A stretch of 64,000 bases of DNA from Bordetella genomosp. 2 (GCF_002261345.1 NZ_NEVT01000008.1:372001-436000), one strand, 5' to 3'; shown: positions 42,771 through 51,635, counted from the first letter of the stretch. Numbers and translations are program-made. Notes: generated by a model from the letters alone, not told the origin.

Positions 42771-44083
42771 GATCCCCAGATCGCCAGCAGCGTCAACAGC
42801 ACCAGCACGATGGTGTGCAGCTTGTTGCCCGCCAGGTCGCCCATCAGGTCCTTGCGGTTGATCAGCACGATCAGGCCGATCGACACCAGCGGCATCAGCA
42901 CGATTTGCGCGGCGTTGACGAATACCGTCAGCCAGATGAAGCCCGGCATGCCGGGAATGGCCCAGACCAGCGGCAGGATGGCGACCAGGAAATAAGCCAC
43001 CCGGAACGCCGGATCCTTGCTGGGCGCATCGCGGTATTTTTCCTTGCGGGCCGGCGCGACGCAGTACAGGCACTCCATGGCCATCTTGGGAAAGCCGTGC
43101 GCATAGCCGATGACGGAACTGAAGCAGGCGCACAGCACGCCCAGGTAGATGATAATCTCGCCCGCCCGGCCGGCCACCTGGCCCAGCAGTTGCGCCAGGT
43201 CGTTGAAGTCCTCGATGGTGATGCCGCGCGGATGCAGCACCTCGGCGCCCATGACCCAGACGGCCAGGTCCAGCACGATGATCACGAAGATGCCGAACAA
43301 CAGGTCATAGCGCTGCACGCGCCGGTGCTCGGGGCGGATGTAGCCCTTTTCCTTCATGAAGGTGGGGTACAGCAGGTTGGCCAGCGAGCCGCCCACCGCG
43401 CCGATCAGCGACACCACGATGACGACGGCGCCGAACGCGCCGACCTGCGTCGGCGTCTCGAAGGCGAACGTGCCCGTCACGATGGCGCCGACGTCGGGAC
43501 GCGCCATGATGGCCCCGCCGACCAGGCTGGCGGCCAGCACCACCAGGATCACTTTCTCGACGGTCTCCAGGTAGCGGTAGACCGCCTTGCCGGTGATGGC
43601 GACCGCCGCGATCACGGCGAACACGCTCCACAGCAGCACCGAGCCGCTTTCCCCGGTAAGGTGGTACAGCGCTTCACCCGAGCCCCGGATGGTGTACGAC
43701 TCATAGAAGTGGCCCAGCACGATGCCCCCCACGCCCAGCAGGATGGGGTAGTACTTCCAGACCAGCGCGTAGCCCTCGAATATGGTGTGCCCGCGCACAT
43801 TCATCAACTGGTAGTGGGCGATGATGCTGACCAGGAAATAGCGCACCAGCAAGGCCAGGGCCAGCCCCCACATGAGCGCGTAGCCATAGTGCGCGCCGGC
43901 CATGGCGTTGTCGACCAGGTCGCCCGCCCCCAGCCAGGTCAGCACCAGCACGATGCCGGGCCCGAACGATTTCACATAGCCCCAGAACGAAGTCGGAATC
44001 GGCGCGCCCATGGCGGACGCGGCGACGCCCGCACTCCGGGCGGGCAAGGCGGGCTGATGCACCGCCGACGGATCTGCACTCAT
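42737..44083 (-). CDS. Nramp-family-like transporter lacking canonical metal motifs
   Basis: A 448-residue membrane protein with about eleven hydrophobic segments and an Nramp-type start (GPGIVLVLTWLGAGDLVDN). Canonical Nramp proteins have DPGN in TM1 and MPH in TM6. Here TM1 reads GAGDLVDN and TM6 reads SLIGAVGGSLAN, so the usual Mn/Fe ligands are absent. It may carry another cation or an organic solute. It follows the TfdA-like dioxygenase gene by 118 bases on the same strand, behind GGGGAGAG. The pairing suggests it imports the dioxygenase substrate or iron, both inference. Confidence 0.85.
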   Translation of the reverse strand: MSADPSAVHQPALPARSAGVAASAMGAPIPTSFWGYVKSFGPGIVLVLTWLGAGDLVDNAMAGAHYGYALMWGLALALLVRYFLVSIIAHYQLMNVRGHTIFEGYALVWKYYPILLGVGGIVLGHFYESYTIRGSGEALYHLTGESGSVLLWSVFAVIAAVAITGKAVYRYLETVEKVILVVLAASLVGGAIMARPDVGAIVTGTFAFETPTQVGAFGAVVIVVSLIGAVGGSLANLLYPTFMKEKGYIRPEHRRVQRYDLLFGIFVIIVLDLAVWVMGAEVLHPRGITIEDFNDLAQLLGQVAGRAGEIIIYLGVLCACFSSVIGYAHGFPKMAMECLYCVAPARKEKYRDAPSKDPAFRVAYFLVAILPLVWAIPGMPGFIWLTVFVNAAQIVLMPLVSIGLIVLINRKDLMGDLAGNKLHTIVLVLLTLLAIWGSYVTFNAMLGG

Positions 44084-44201
44084 GATTGTCTCTCCCCATG
44101 TCGTTATGATGCGGTGCAGCGCCATGGCGTGCTCGCATGCGAGCACCGCCCGTGGGCGAGCCATGGCGGCGCGGGCCGGCCCGCGCGGTCCTGGCGGCGC
44201 G

Positions 44202-45071
44202 TCAGGCCGTGGCCAGTTCCAGGTCCAGCGTGGTGGTGCGGCGCAGTTCGCGCCGGTACTTCTTGTCGTCGAAGCGGCGGCCGCGATGCATGGTGGACCG
44301 GTTGTCCCAGATGACGAAGTCGCCCGGCCGCCATTCATGGCTGTAGACCAGTTCCGGCCGGGTGGCATGCTCGGTCAGGTCGCGCAGCAGCGCGCGGCCT
44401 TCCGGCACCGGCCAGTCGACGATGTGCGAGGCGTGCGAGGCCAGGTACAGCGACCGGCGGCCGGTGTTCGGGTTGACGCGCACCAGCGGATGCACGGCGC
44501 CCGGCAGCTTGCCCCGCTCTTCTTCCGAGAACTCGAAGCCGAGCACGTGGCGCGAGTACACAATGGAATGGAAGGCGCGCAGCGGCTCGATGAGCGCCTT
44601 GGTCTCGTCGTCCAGGGTGTCGTAGGCGGTGTACATGTCGGCGTATTCGGTATCGGCCCGCACCGGCGGGACGACCTTGCACGACAGCATCGAATAGCGC
44701 CCGGCCGGATCCTGGAACGACGCATCGGTATGCCAGAGCCGGTTGCTCAGCGAACTGACGCGGCGCCGGTCGTTGTCCTGCAGCAGCTCGCCCTTGTCGT
44801 TCACATTGGAGATATCCGTCAGGGCATCGCTGCCGAAGCGGTTCTTCTCCAGCACCGAGAGCGAGGTCTTGGTGTGCAGCACACCGTCGAAGCGCTGGGA
44901 AAACTCGAGCTGTTCCTCATTGCTCATGGGCTGGTCGTGAAATACCAGCACGCCGTAGCGGTCCATGCCGGCGCGCAATTGCGCCAGTTCGTCCTCATCG
45001 GCGCGGCGCAAGTCCACCCCCGCCACCTCGCCGACGAAACAGGGGTGAATCTGCTTGATCGAGAGTGCCAT
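44202..45071 (-). CDS. TfdA/TauD family Fe(II)/2-oxoglutarate-dependent dioxygenase
   Basis: A 289-residue dioxygenase. The iron facial triad is His114 and Asp116 (LWHTDASF) with His262 (NRSTMHRGR). The 2-oxoglutarate arginine is likely Arg278 in RRTTT. Length and residue spacing are very close to TfdA (2,4-D dioxygenase), closer than to TauD. It hydroxylates next to an ether, sulfonate or similar group, causing cleavage. The start at 45071 follows GAGGAGACA. Upstream in-frame Mets would cross the putative operator. It heads an operon with the Nramp-like transporter. Confidence 0.92.
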   Translation of the reverse strand: MALSIKQIHPCFVGEVAGVDLRRADEDELAQLRAGMDRYGVLVFHDQPMSNEEQLEFSQRFDGVLHTKTSLSVLEKNRFGSDALTDISNVNDKGELLQDNDRRRVSSLSNRLWHTDASFQDPAGRYSMLSCKVVPPVRADTEYADMYTAYDTLDDETKALIEPLRAFHSIVYSRHVLGFEFSEEERGKLPGAVHPLVRVNPNTGRRSLYLASHASHIVDWPVPEGRALLRDLTEHATRPELVYSHEWRPGDFVIWDNRSTMHRGRRFDDKKYRRELRRTTTLDLELATA

Positions 45072-45113
45072 GATGTCTCCTCGTGTTATGGCTCTATGGC
45101 TTCCAATCAGCTG

Positions 45114-45131
45114 CATGACTACGTAATCATG
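45114..45131. promoter_or_regulatory. LacI-type operator candidate upstream of the TfdA-like gene
   Basis: CATGACTACGTAATCATG is an 18-base palindrome with one mismatched pair. It is centred on TACGTA, the same core as the sites at 40218-40231. It lies 43 bases before the dioxygenase start, in the gap to the divergent membrane-protein gene. Confidence 0.5.
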
Positions 45132-45243
45132 TTTAAGCCGGCGCGGCGAAAAGTCAATGAGGAAGAATGCTACCGATTGATTCCGGCACGCCCGTCGGCC
45201 CCCTACAATTTCTGTCGCCATCACTCACTTATCGCGAGGCTCC

Positions 45244-45843
45244 ATGGACGTAGAGGTAGCGTTACCCGTAAATCGCGACGTGTTCGTGCATATACGCACC
45301 ATCCTGGGCATGGTGCTGGGCCTGAGCATGGCCCGGCTGGTCACCGGCCTGGCGCGCTTCGTACAGCATCCGCGGCGCGGGCAGATCTATCCGGTCCATA
45401 TCGGCTGGGTCGCCTTCCTGCTGCTGTCGCTGGTGCACTTCTGGTGGTTCGAATTCGGGCTTTCGACCCTGCGCCACTGGACGTTCGAGATCTATCTGTT
45501 CCTGATCCTGTACACGATCGTGTTCGCGATGCTGTCGGTGCTGCTGTTTCCCGACCAGATCGACGAATACAAGGGCTACGAAGATTATTTCCAGTCACGC
45601 CGGCGCTGGTTCTATTCGTTTCTGGCCTTGATCTTCGTGCTGGACGTGATCGATACCTGGATCAAGGGGCCGGAGCATTTCCGCGCCCTGGGCATGGAAT
45701 ACCCCATCCGCCAGGCGGTATTCGCGCTGTTTTCGCTGGTGGCGGTGTTCACGCCCAGCCAACGGTTCCAGGCTGCGTTCGTGACCGTGGGCGTGGTGTA
45801 CCAGACAACCTGGATCTTCCGGCAGTTCGACGTGCTGAATTGA
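45244..45843 (+). CDS. Inner-membrane protein of unknown function
   Basis: A 199-residue protein with about five membrane segments. These lie near residues 18-38, 53-72, 82-102, 121-141 and 158-190 by hydrophobicity (for example GWVAFLLLSLVHFWWFEFG and IYLFLILYTIVFAMLSVLLF). I do not recognise a named family. Similar small integral proteins are common in Burkholderiales. It is divergent from the TfdA-like operon and 68 bases before a GntR-type gene. Confidence 0.85.
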   Translation: MDVEVALPVNRDVFVHIRTILGMVLGLSMARLVTGLARFVQHPRRGQIYPVHIGWVAFLLLSLVHFWWFEFGLSTLRHWTFEIYLFLILYTIVFAMLSVLLFPDQIDEYKGYEDYFQSRRRWFYSFLALIFVLDVIDTWIKGPEHFRALGMEYPIRQAVFALFSLVAVFTPSQRFQAAFVTVGVVYQTTWIFRQFDVLN

Positions 45844-45886
45844 GCCGCCCGGCGGGGCGCCCGCCTTCTGTCGGGCTGGTCATCAC

Positions 45887-45900
45887 GACATCATGATGTC
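45887..45900. promoter_or_regulatory. Palindromic operator of the HutC-type regulator
   Basis: GACATCATGATGTC is a perfect 14-base palindrome followed by an extra half-site ATAATGTC. It ends 12 bases before the regulator's start codon, leaving almost no leader. Autoregulation is the natural reading. Confidence 0.6.
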
Positions 45901-45911
45901 ATAATGTCGAA

Positions 45912-46679
45912 ATGCCGCTCGATCCCGCCGCCCCGTTGCCCCTCTACTCCCAGGTCGAGCAGGCGCTCGCCCGCGAAATCGCCGCCGGCGAGCGCGTCCC
46001 GGGCGATCGCCTGCCCTCCGAAGACGAACTCGCCGCCCGCTTCGGCGTCAGCCGCATCACCATCCGCAAGGCGGTCGAAGGGCTGGTGGCGCGCGGGCGG
46101 CTGGAAATCCGCCGCGGCAAGGGCACCTATGTCGCCGAACCCAGAATCCGCCAGGAACTGACCGAGTTGAGCGGTTTCGTGGAAGACATGCAGGCGCTGG
46201 GGCGCACGCCCTCGGCGCGCCTGCTGGGCCAGCAGGTGGTGGCGGCCGACCAGGTGGTGGCCGGCAAACTGGGGCTGGCCCCCGGCGCGCAGGTCTACCG
46301 CATCGAGCGAGTACGGCTGGCCGACGGCGTGCCCGTGTCGTTCGACGAAACTTATCTGCCATTCGAGATCGGGCGCCAGGTGGTCGAGCACGACCTGGAA
46401 GCCGAGCCGATCTTTTCCCTGCTCGAGGAAAAACACGGCGTGCCGCTGGTCGAGGCCGAATACCAGCTCGAGGCGGCCGCCTGCGACAGCCACGTCGCCG
46501 CGGCGCTGGCCGTGGCGCCGGGCAGCCCGGTCTTCCTGATCGAACGCACGTCGTTTTCGCTGCACGGCCGGCCGGTCGATTACGAGCGCCTGTATTACCG
46601 CGGCGACCTGATCCGCTTCGTCACGCGCCTGGCCCGCCGGCCCAAGGACGCGCGGCGCGGCGAAGGCGCGGGCGCCTGA
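45912..46679 (+). CDS. GntR family regulator, HutC/UTRA subfamily
   Basis: A 255-residue repressor. The winged helix (LYSQVEQALAREIAAGERV, LPSEDELAARFGVSRITIRKAVEGL) spans residues 8-75, and a UTRA effector domain runs from about 95 to 240 (YRIERVRLADGVPVSFDETYLP). It is coupled to the TauE/SafE gene by a TGATG junction at 46679. It is thus likely to regulate that exporter pair and itself through the palindrome just upstream. Confidence 0.92.
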   Translation: MPLDPAAPLPLYSQVEQALAREIAAGERVPGDRLPSEDELAARFGVSRITIRKAVEGLVARGRLEIRRGKGTYVAEPRIRQELTELSGFVEDMQALGRTPSARLLGQQVVAADQVVAGKLGLAPGAQVYRIERVRLADGVPVSFDETYLPFEIGRQVVEHDLEAEPIFSLLEEKHGVPLVEAEYQLEAAACDSHVAAALAVAPGSPVFLIERTSFSLHGRPVDYERLYYRGDLIRFVTRLARRPKDARRGEGAGA

Positions 46680-47542
46680 TGACCATGGACCCGCGGTATT
46701 CGCTGGGCCTGTGCGCGGCCGCCTTCGGCGCCAGCGCGCTGGGCGGCGTGCTGGGCATGGCCAGCGGCATCTTCATCGTGCCGGCGCTGACGCTCTGGGC
46801 CGGCGTCGACATCCGCGTCGCCATCGGCGCCAGCATCGTCTCGGTGATCGCCTGTTCCTGCGGCAGCGCCGCGCCCTTCCTGAAAAGCCGGCTCACCAAC
46901 ATCCGCCTGGCGCTGGTGCTGGAAGTGGCCACCACCCTGGGCGCGCTGACCGGCGTCTTCCTGATCGGCCTGGTGCCGGTCGCCTATCTGTACGGCCTGT
47001 TCGCCGTGGTGCTGGCGGTTTCCGCGCGCCAGATGCTGGCGCGGCGCGCCGACCCGGCCGTGCCCGGCGCGCCGGCCGGCGGCCTGGCGACCGCGCTGCG
47101 CCTGCATGCCAGCTACCCGGACCGGGCGGCCGGCCGCGAGGTGAGCTACCAGGTCTGCCGCGTGCCCATGGGCCTGTCGCTGATGTACGGCGCCGGCCTG
47201 ATCTCGGCGCTGCTGGGCATCGGCAGCGGCGTGCTGAAAATTCCCGCCATGGACACGGCCCTGCGGCTGCCGATCAAGGTGTCGTCGGCCACGTCCAACT
47301 TCATGATCGGCGTGACCGCGGCCGCCAGCGCGGGCGCGTATTTCGTGCGCGGCGACATCGACGCGGCCATCGCCGGGCCGGTGGCGCTCGGCTCGGTGGC
47401 CGGCGCGCTGCTGGGCGCCCGGCTGCTGATGGGCCTGCCGGCGGACAAGCTGCGCCTGTTCTTCGTAATCGTGCTGGCGGCGCTGGCGGTCCAGATGCTG
47501 GCCAGCGCCTTCGGCCTGCACCTGACGGGGGCGCCGGCATGA
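46679..47542 (+). CDS. TauE/SafE family sulfite/organosulfonate-type membrane transporter
   Basis: A 287-residue protein with about eight membrane segments in two homologous halves. The first half has ALGGVLGMASGIFIVPAL and the second GAGLISALLGIGSGVLKIPAM, the paired glycine-rich motifs of this family. It moves small anions such as sulfite or sulfonates across the inner membrane. Its start overlaps the regulator's stop, and the DUF1634 partner overlaps its own stop (ATGA). Confidence 0.92.
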   Translation: MTMDPRYSLGLCAAAFGASALGGVLGMASGIFIVPALTLWAGVDIRVAIGASIVSVIACSCGSAAPFLKSRLTNIRLALVLEVATTLGALTGVFLIGLVPVAYLYGLFAVVLAVSARQMLARRADPAVPGAPAGGLATALRLHASYPDRAAGREVSYQVCRVPMGLSLMYGAGLISALLGIGSGVLKIPAMDTALRLPIKVSSATSNFMIGVTAAASAGAYFVRGDIDAAIAGPVALGSVAGALLGARLLMGLPADKLRLFFVIVLAALAVQMLASAFGLHLTGAPA

Positions 47543-47838
47543 GCCAGGCCGACACCACGCAATGGCGCGAACGCCGCATCGCCGGCTTGCTGCACCATGG
47601 CACCTGGCTGGCCTCGGCGCTGGTCGCCCTCGGCATGCTGGCCGCCTGGCTGGCCGGCGCCCCATGGGGCGCCACCCTCGTGCAGGCGGGCATCGGCCTG
47701 TTCATCGCCCTGCCGGTCCTGCGCGTGGCGCTGATGCTGGGCATGTTCCTGTATGAACGCGACTACCTCTACAGCGCGCTGGCGCTGACGGTGCTGGCCA
47801 TCATCGCGGCCGGGCTGGCGGTCGGCATTTACGGCTGA
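47539..47838 (+). CDS. DUF1634 small membrane protein
   Basis: A 99-residue protein with three hydrophobic segments (LASALVALGMLAAWLAG, QAGIGLFIALPVLRVALMLG and LALTVLAIIAAGLAVGIYG). DUF1634 genes regularly follow TauE/SafE genes, as here with a four-base overlap, and may form an accessory subunit. Function is not established. Confidence 0.9.
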   Translation: MSQADTTQWRERRIAGLLHHGTWLASALVALGMLAAWLAGAPWGATLVQAGIGLFIALPVLRVALMLGMFLYERDYLYSALALTVLAIIAAGLAVGIYG

Positions 47839-47844
47839 CGCGTC

Positions 47845-48318
47845 CTACCGCCACTCCTCCAGCGGCAGCATCCCTTCGCGGCTCTTGATCTTGCGCATGA
47901 CGATGTGCGAACAGAGATCGCGCACGCCGGGCATCTTGCTGAGCTTGTCTTCCACGAAGGCCGAGAAGGCAGCCAGGTTGCGGGTGCGCACCGTCAAGAT
48001 GTAGTTCGATGCGCCGGTGACGATGCTGGCTTCGGTGATCTCGTCGTGCAGCGCGATGCTGGCCAGGAAAGCCTCGTGCCAGCCGGCGCGCGACTGGTCC
48101 AGCGTGACGTGCACGATGGCCTCCAGCTCGAACCCCAGCTTCTCGGCGTCGAGCACGGCGCGGTAGCCCTTGATGAGCCCGTGCTCCTGCAGGGCGCGCA
48201 CGCGCCGCAGGCAGGCCGACGGCGACAGCGCGACCTGCTCGGCCAGCTCCTGGTTGCTGAGGTGGGCGTCGTCCTGCAGGCGGCAGAGAATGCGGCGATC
48301 AATCGTATCGAGCTGCAT
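47845..48318 (-). CDS. kynR: Lrp/AsnC family regulator, KynR-like
   Basis: A 157-residue Lrp-type protein. The helix-turn-helix is LSNQELAEQVALSPSACLRRVRAL, and the RAM ligand domain has SIVTGASNYILTVRTRNL. The start at 48318 (MQLDTIDRRIL) is the normal Lrp N-terminus. It is divergent from the kynureninase gene, the arrangement of KynR, which activates kynurenine-pathway genes when kynurenine is present. The name rests on this context, not on unique residues. Confidence 0.85.
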   Translation of the reverse strand: MQLDTIDRRILCRLQDDAHLSNQELAEQVALSPSACLRRVRALQEHGLIKGYRAVLDAEKLGFELEAIVHVTLDQSRAGWHEAFLASIALHDEITEASIVTGASNYILTVRTRNLAAFSAFVEDKLSKMPGVRDLCSHIVMRKIKSREGMLPLEEWR

Positions 48319-48335
48319 GGCGCAATCCAGTTGTG

Positions 48336-48358
48336 AAATTTCCGTATTTCCGCAATTT
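48336..48358. promoter_or_regulatory. Putative Lrp/KynR site in the kynU promoter
   Basis: AAATT (48336-48340) and AATTT (48354-48358) are inverted arms around TTTCCG-type repeats. The stretch is AT-rich and sits in the divergent gap between the Lrp-type gene and kynU. Confidence 0.4.
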
Positions 48359-48447
48359 ACTGCGATTACGAGCCGCCGGCACGGCCGCAATCGCAATCCT
48401 GCGCCGCCGCCGCCCTGCTAGTATTTCCCGGTAATCAAGGAGCCCCC

Positions 48448-49698
48448 ATGCGCACCCGCGAAGACTGCCTGCAGGCCGACCTGCACGACCCCCTGGCCCC
48501 GCTGAAACAGCAGTTCGAACTGCCGGCCGGCCTCATCTACATGGACGGCAATTCGCTCGGCGTGCTGCCGCGCGCGGCGGCGGCGCGCAGCGCGGCGGTC
48601 ATCGGCCAGGAGTGGGGCGCGGGCCTGATCCGCAGCTGGAACACGGCCGGCTGGTTCGAGCTGCCCGCACGGCTGGGCGACAAGCTGGCGCGGCTGATCG
48701 GCGCCGGACCGGGCGAGGTGGTGGTCACCGACACCACCTCGCTGAACCTCTTCAAGGCGCTGGCGGCGGCGCTGCGCATCCAGCAGCACGCCGCGCCGCA
48801 ACGCCGGGTCATTGTCTCCGAGCGCGACAATTTCCCCACCGACCTCTACATGATCCAGGGCATGATCGACCTGCTGCAGCAGGGCTACGAAATGCGCCTG
48901 GTCGACGAGACGCTGCCGCTCGAGCAGGCGTTGGACGATTCGGTGGCGGTGCTGCTGCTGTCGCACGTGAATTACCGCACCGGGCACATGCACGACATGG
49001 CGGCCGTCACGGCCCGCGCGCACGCGCGCGGCGCGCTGGCCATCTGGGACCTGGCGCACGCCGCCGGGGCGGTGCCGGTGGACGTGACCGGCGCCGACGC
49101 CGATTTCGCGGTGGGCTGCACCTATAAGTACCTGAACGGCGGGCCGGGCTCCCCTGCCTATATCTGGGTGGCCCCGCGCCACAGCCAGGACTTCTGGCAG
49201 CCGCTGTCGGGCTGGTGGGGACACCAGCGCCCCTTCGACATGGCGGTGGCCTACGAGCCCGCCGGCGGCATCCGCCGCTACCTGTGCGGCACGCAGCCCA
49301 TCGTGTCGCTGGCGTTGGTGGAGTGCGGCCTGGACATCAGCCTGGCGGCGGACATGGCGGAAGTCCGCAAGAAGTCGCTCGCCCTGGGCGACCTGTTCAT
49401 CCGCCTGGTCGAAGAGCGCTGCGCCGGCCATCCGCTGACGCTGGTGACGCCGCGCGAGCACGCGCTGCGCGGCAGCCACGTCAGCATCCGCCACCCGCAG
49501 GGCTATGCGGTCATGCAGGCGCTGATCGCGCGCGGCGTCATTGGCGACTACCGCGAGCCCGAAGTACTGCGCTTCGGACTCACGCCGCTGTACCTGGGCT
49601 ATGCCGACGTCTGGGACGCCGTCGAGGTCCTGAAGGACGTGCTCGATAGCGGGGCGTGGCAGCAGCCGGAGTATTCGCGCCGCACCGCCGTGACCTGA
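48448..49698 (+). CDS. kynU: Kynureninase
   Basis: A 416-residue PLP enzyme that splits kynurenine into anthranilate and alanine. Family features are [14 protein letters not shown] (31-44), [38 protein letters not shown], and the Schiff-base Lys227 in [15 protein letters not shown]. The start follows AAGGAGCC. It is controlled by the divergent Lrp-type gene and followed after 49 bases by an amino-acid permease. The usual partners kynA and kynB are not in this window. Confidence 0.95.
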   Translation: MRTREDCLQADLHDPLAPLKQQFELPAGLIYMDGNSLGVLPRAAAARSAAVIGQEWGAGLIRSWNTAGWFELPARLGDKLARLIGAGPGEVVVTDTTSLNLFKALAAALRIQQHAAPQRRVIVSERDNFPTDLYMIQGMIDLLQQGYEMRLVDETLPLEQALDDSVAVLLLSHVNYRTGHMHDMAAVTARAHARGALAIWDLAHAAGAVPVDVTGADADFAVGCTYKYLNGGPGSPAYIWVAPRHSQDFWQPLSGWWGHQRPFDMAVAYEPAGGIRRYLCGTQPIVSLALVECGLDISLAADMAEVRKKSLALGDLFIRLVEERCAGHPLTLVTPREHALRGSHVSIRHPQGYAVMQALIARGVIGDYREPEVLRFGLTPLYLGYADVWDAVEVLKDVLDSGAWQQPEYSRRTAVT

Positions 49699-49747
49699 CC
49701 GCCGGCGCGGCGCCCCCATACATAACAAGACCATCGAGGAGACACCC

Positions 49748-51163
49748 ATGCCAGACACCCCTGGCTTCGAGCATATCGCCGCGCGCGAACAAGGGCTCAG
49801 GCGCCGCCTGACCTCCGGCCAGATGGGCATGATCGCCATCGGCGGGGCCATCGGCACCGGCCTGTTCCTGGGCAGCAGTTTCGCCATCGGCTTCGCGGGC
49901 CCCAGCGTGCTGGTCAGCTATGCCATCGGCGGCCTGATCACGCTGCTGCTGATGGGCTGCCTGGCCGAGATGACGGTGGCCCACTCCACTTCCGGCTCGT
50001 TCGGCGCATACGCCGAGCACTACATCGGGCCGCTGGCCGGGTTTCTGGTGCGCTACGCCTATTGGTCGTGCATCGTGCTGGCGGTCGGCACCGAAGTGAC
50101 CGCGGTGGCGGTCTACATGAAGTTCTGGTTCCCCGCCGTGCCGGCCTGGGTATGGGTGTGCCTGTTCTCGGCGGCGCTGATCCTGATCAACGCGCTCAGC
50201 GTGAAGGCCTTCGGCACCATCGAGTATGGGTTCTCGGCCATCAAGGTGGGCGCGATCGTGGCGTTCATCCTGCTGGGCGCCTATGTGGTGTGGGGCAGCC
50301 CGGATTATGGCGCCGCGCTGTACACGGCCCACGGCGGGTTTTTCCCGAATGGCTGGCAAGGCACGTGGATCGCGGTGGTGATCTCGATCTTCAGCTATTT
50401 GAGCGTGGAGATGATCGCGGTGGCGGCCGGCGAGGCCGAACACCCCGAGCGCGCCGTGAAGCAGGCGTTCCGGGCCACGATTGTGCGCTTGCTGGTGTTC
50501 TATCTGCTGTCGCTGGCGCTGATCCTGGCCATTGTGCCGTGGGACCAGGCCGGCAAGGCGGGCAGCCCGTTCGTCAAGGTGATGCAGGCGCTGGCCATTC
50601 CCGGCGCGGCGGGCGTGATCAATTTCATCGTGCTGGTGGCGGCGCTGTCGGCCATGAACAGCCAGCTCTACATCACCACGCGCATGATGTTCAGCCTGTC
50701 GCGCGCGGGCCATGCGCCGGCGGCCATGGGCCGGCTGACGCGCCATGGCATTCCGCTCAATGCGCTGCTGTTGTCCACGGTGGGCATCGCGCTGGCCACG
50801 GTGCTGAATGTGCTGTACCCGGACGAGTCGTTCACGCTGATGATGGCCATTTCGATGTTCGGCGCCCTGTTCACGTGGATGATGATTTTCCTGACCCACT
50901 ATTTCTTCCGGCGCCGCTGGCGCCGCGAAGGCGGGCATGCCCTGTCGTTCCGCATGCCGGGGTTCCCGGTGCTGACGCTGGCGGGCTTCGTGCTGATGCT
51001 GGCGATCCTGGTCACCACGTACTTCACGGACGTGTTCAAGATGACACTGGTATTCGGCCTGCCCTTCCTGGCGTTGCTGTGCGTGCTGTACCGGGTGTTG
51101 TTCCGCGGGGCGCCGGCCACGCCGGTGGCGGCGGCGCGGGTAGCGGGGGATGAAGGGCTGTGA
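49748..51163 (+). CDS. Amino-acid permease of the APC superfamily (AroP/GabP-like)
   Basis: A 471-residue permease with twelve membrane segments. It has the signature MGMIAIGGAIGTGLFLGSSFAIGFAG (residues 25-50, partly quoted: AIGGAIGTGLFLGS) and the conserved FSYLSVEMIAVAAGEAEHPE. It imports an amino acid by proton symport. It follows kynureninase behind GAGGAGACA, so tryptophan or kynurenine is a likely substrate. Confidence 0.92.
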   Translation: MPDTPGFEHIAAREQGLRRRLTSGQMGMIAIGGAIGTGLFLGSSFAIGFAGPSVLVSYAIGGLITLLLMGCLAEMTVAHSTSGSFGAYAEHYIGPLAGFLVRYAYWSCIVLAVGTEVTAVAVYMKFWFPAVPAWVWVCLFSAALILINALSVKAFGTIEYGFSAIKVGAIVAFILLGAYVVWGSPDYGAALYTAHGGFFPNGWQGTWIAVVISIFSYLSVEMIAVAAGEAEHPERAVKQAFRATIVRLLVFYLLSLALILAIVPWDQAGKAGSPFVKVMQALAIPGAAGVINFIVLVAALSAMNSQLYITTRMMFSLSRAGHAPAAMGRLTRHGIPLNALLLSTVGIALATVLNVLYPDESFTLMMAISMFGALFTWMMIFLTHYFFRRRWRREGGHALSFRMPGFPVLTLAGFVLMLAILVTTYFTDVFKMTLVFGLPFLALLCVLYRVLFRGAPATPVAAARVAGDEGL

Positions 51164-51281
51164 TGCCGATGATGGGGTCACTGCTGGAACCGAGCGGATA
51201 CTGAGTTCTTGAGACGCCCGCGCGTGCCGGCTCGCAGTTTCTCTGGTCGGCACTCCGGTGCCGCATGTTCGTAGGTATGCA

Positions 51282-51344
51282 GGTGTCAGACACCCCCTGC
51301 ACGTCATCTCATGAGCAAGACAGTGCATAGGGGTGTCTGACACC
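51282..51344. repeat. Paired GGTGTCWGACACC palindromes, locus A
   Basis: GGTGTCAGACACC (51282-51294) and GGTGTCTGACACC (51332-51344) start 50 bases apart. Their extended forms (AGGTGTCAGACACCCC and its reverse complement) are inverted. The same pair occurs at 57975-58039. Confidence 0.75.
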
Positions 51345-51411
51345 TACCGACGAATCGCGAATCTCCCAGTCCTCAAAGGTTCAGCGGACCACCGCATGCC
51401 GCTGCTGTGAG

Positions 51412-51543
51412 TCCTGGGCGGGGCTGGGGAGTGCGGGACGGCCAGTTGGAGCGAGGGCAGCCCCCGCAGGGGGCCGAGGGCGCCTGGGGGCGCGCCCGAG
51501 CCGAGCGACGTGGCCGGCCCGCACTCCCCAGCCCCGCCCAGGA
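51412..51543. repeat. Long perfect inverted repeat (26-base arms)
   Basis: The arms 51412-51437 and 51518-51543 are exact reverse complements. Complementarity continues inwards with one mismatch (ACGGCCA versus TGGCCGG). The 80-base centre contains its own GCCCCC/GGGGGC hairpin near 51459-51473. Transcribed, it would form a very stable branched hairpin. It may be a bidirectional terminator or a dispersed repeat unit. Confidence 0.7.
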
Positions 51544-51635
51544 CGCCCCAAGAACGCATCCCTCGCCCGCCGACGTCCCAAGCACACACCGACACCTCAG
51601 CACACACCCACGCCCCGCATGCATGCCCCCACCAC

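Larger units (their letters stand above)
51164..51635. other. Repeat-rich non-coding interval
   Basis: No convincing gene is found in these 472 bases. ORFs here lie across inverted repeats and have odd compositions (Pro/His- or Cys/Arg-rich). The interval holds a pair of GGTGTCWGACACC palindromes (51282-51344) and a 26-base perfect inverted repeat (51412-51543). It separates the convergent permease and GMC oxidoreductase genes. Confidence 0.6.

Noticed and set aside
46679-47838. TauE/SafE exporter considered functionally tied to the TfdA/TauD-like dioxygenase (sulfonate use)
   Set aside because: They are in separate transcription units with different regulators and operators; the family names alone do not support a link.
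51282-51344. Palindrome pair considered as ends of an insertion sequence
   Set aside because: Only about 50 bases separate the two and no transposase or target duplication is seen here or at 57975-58039.
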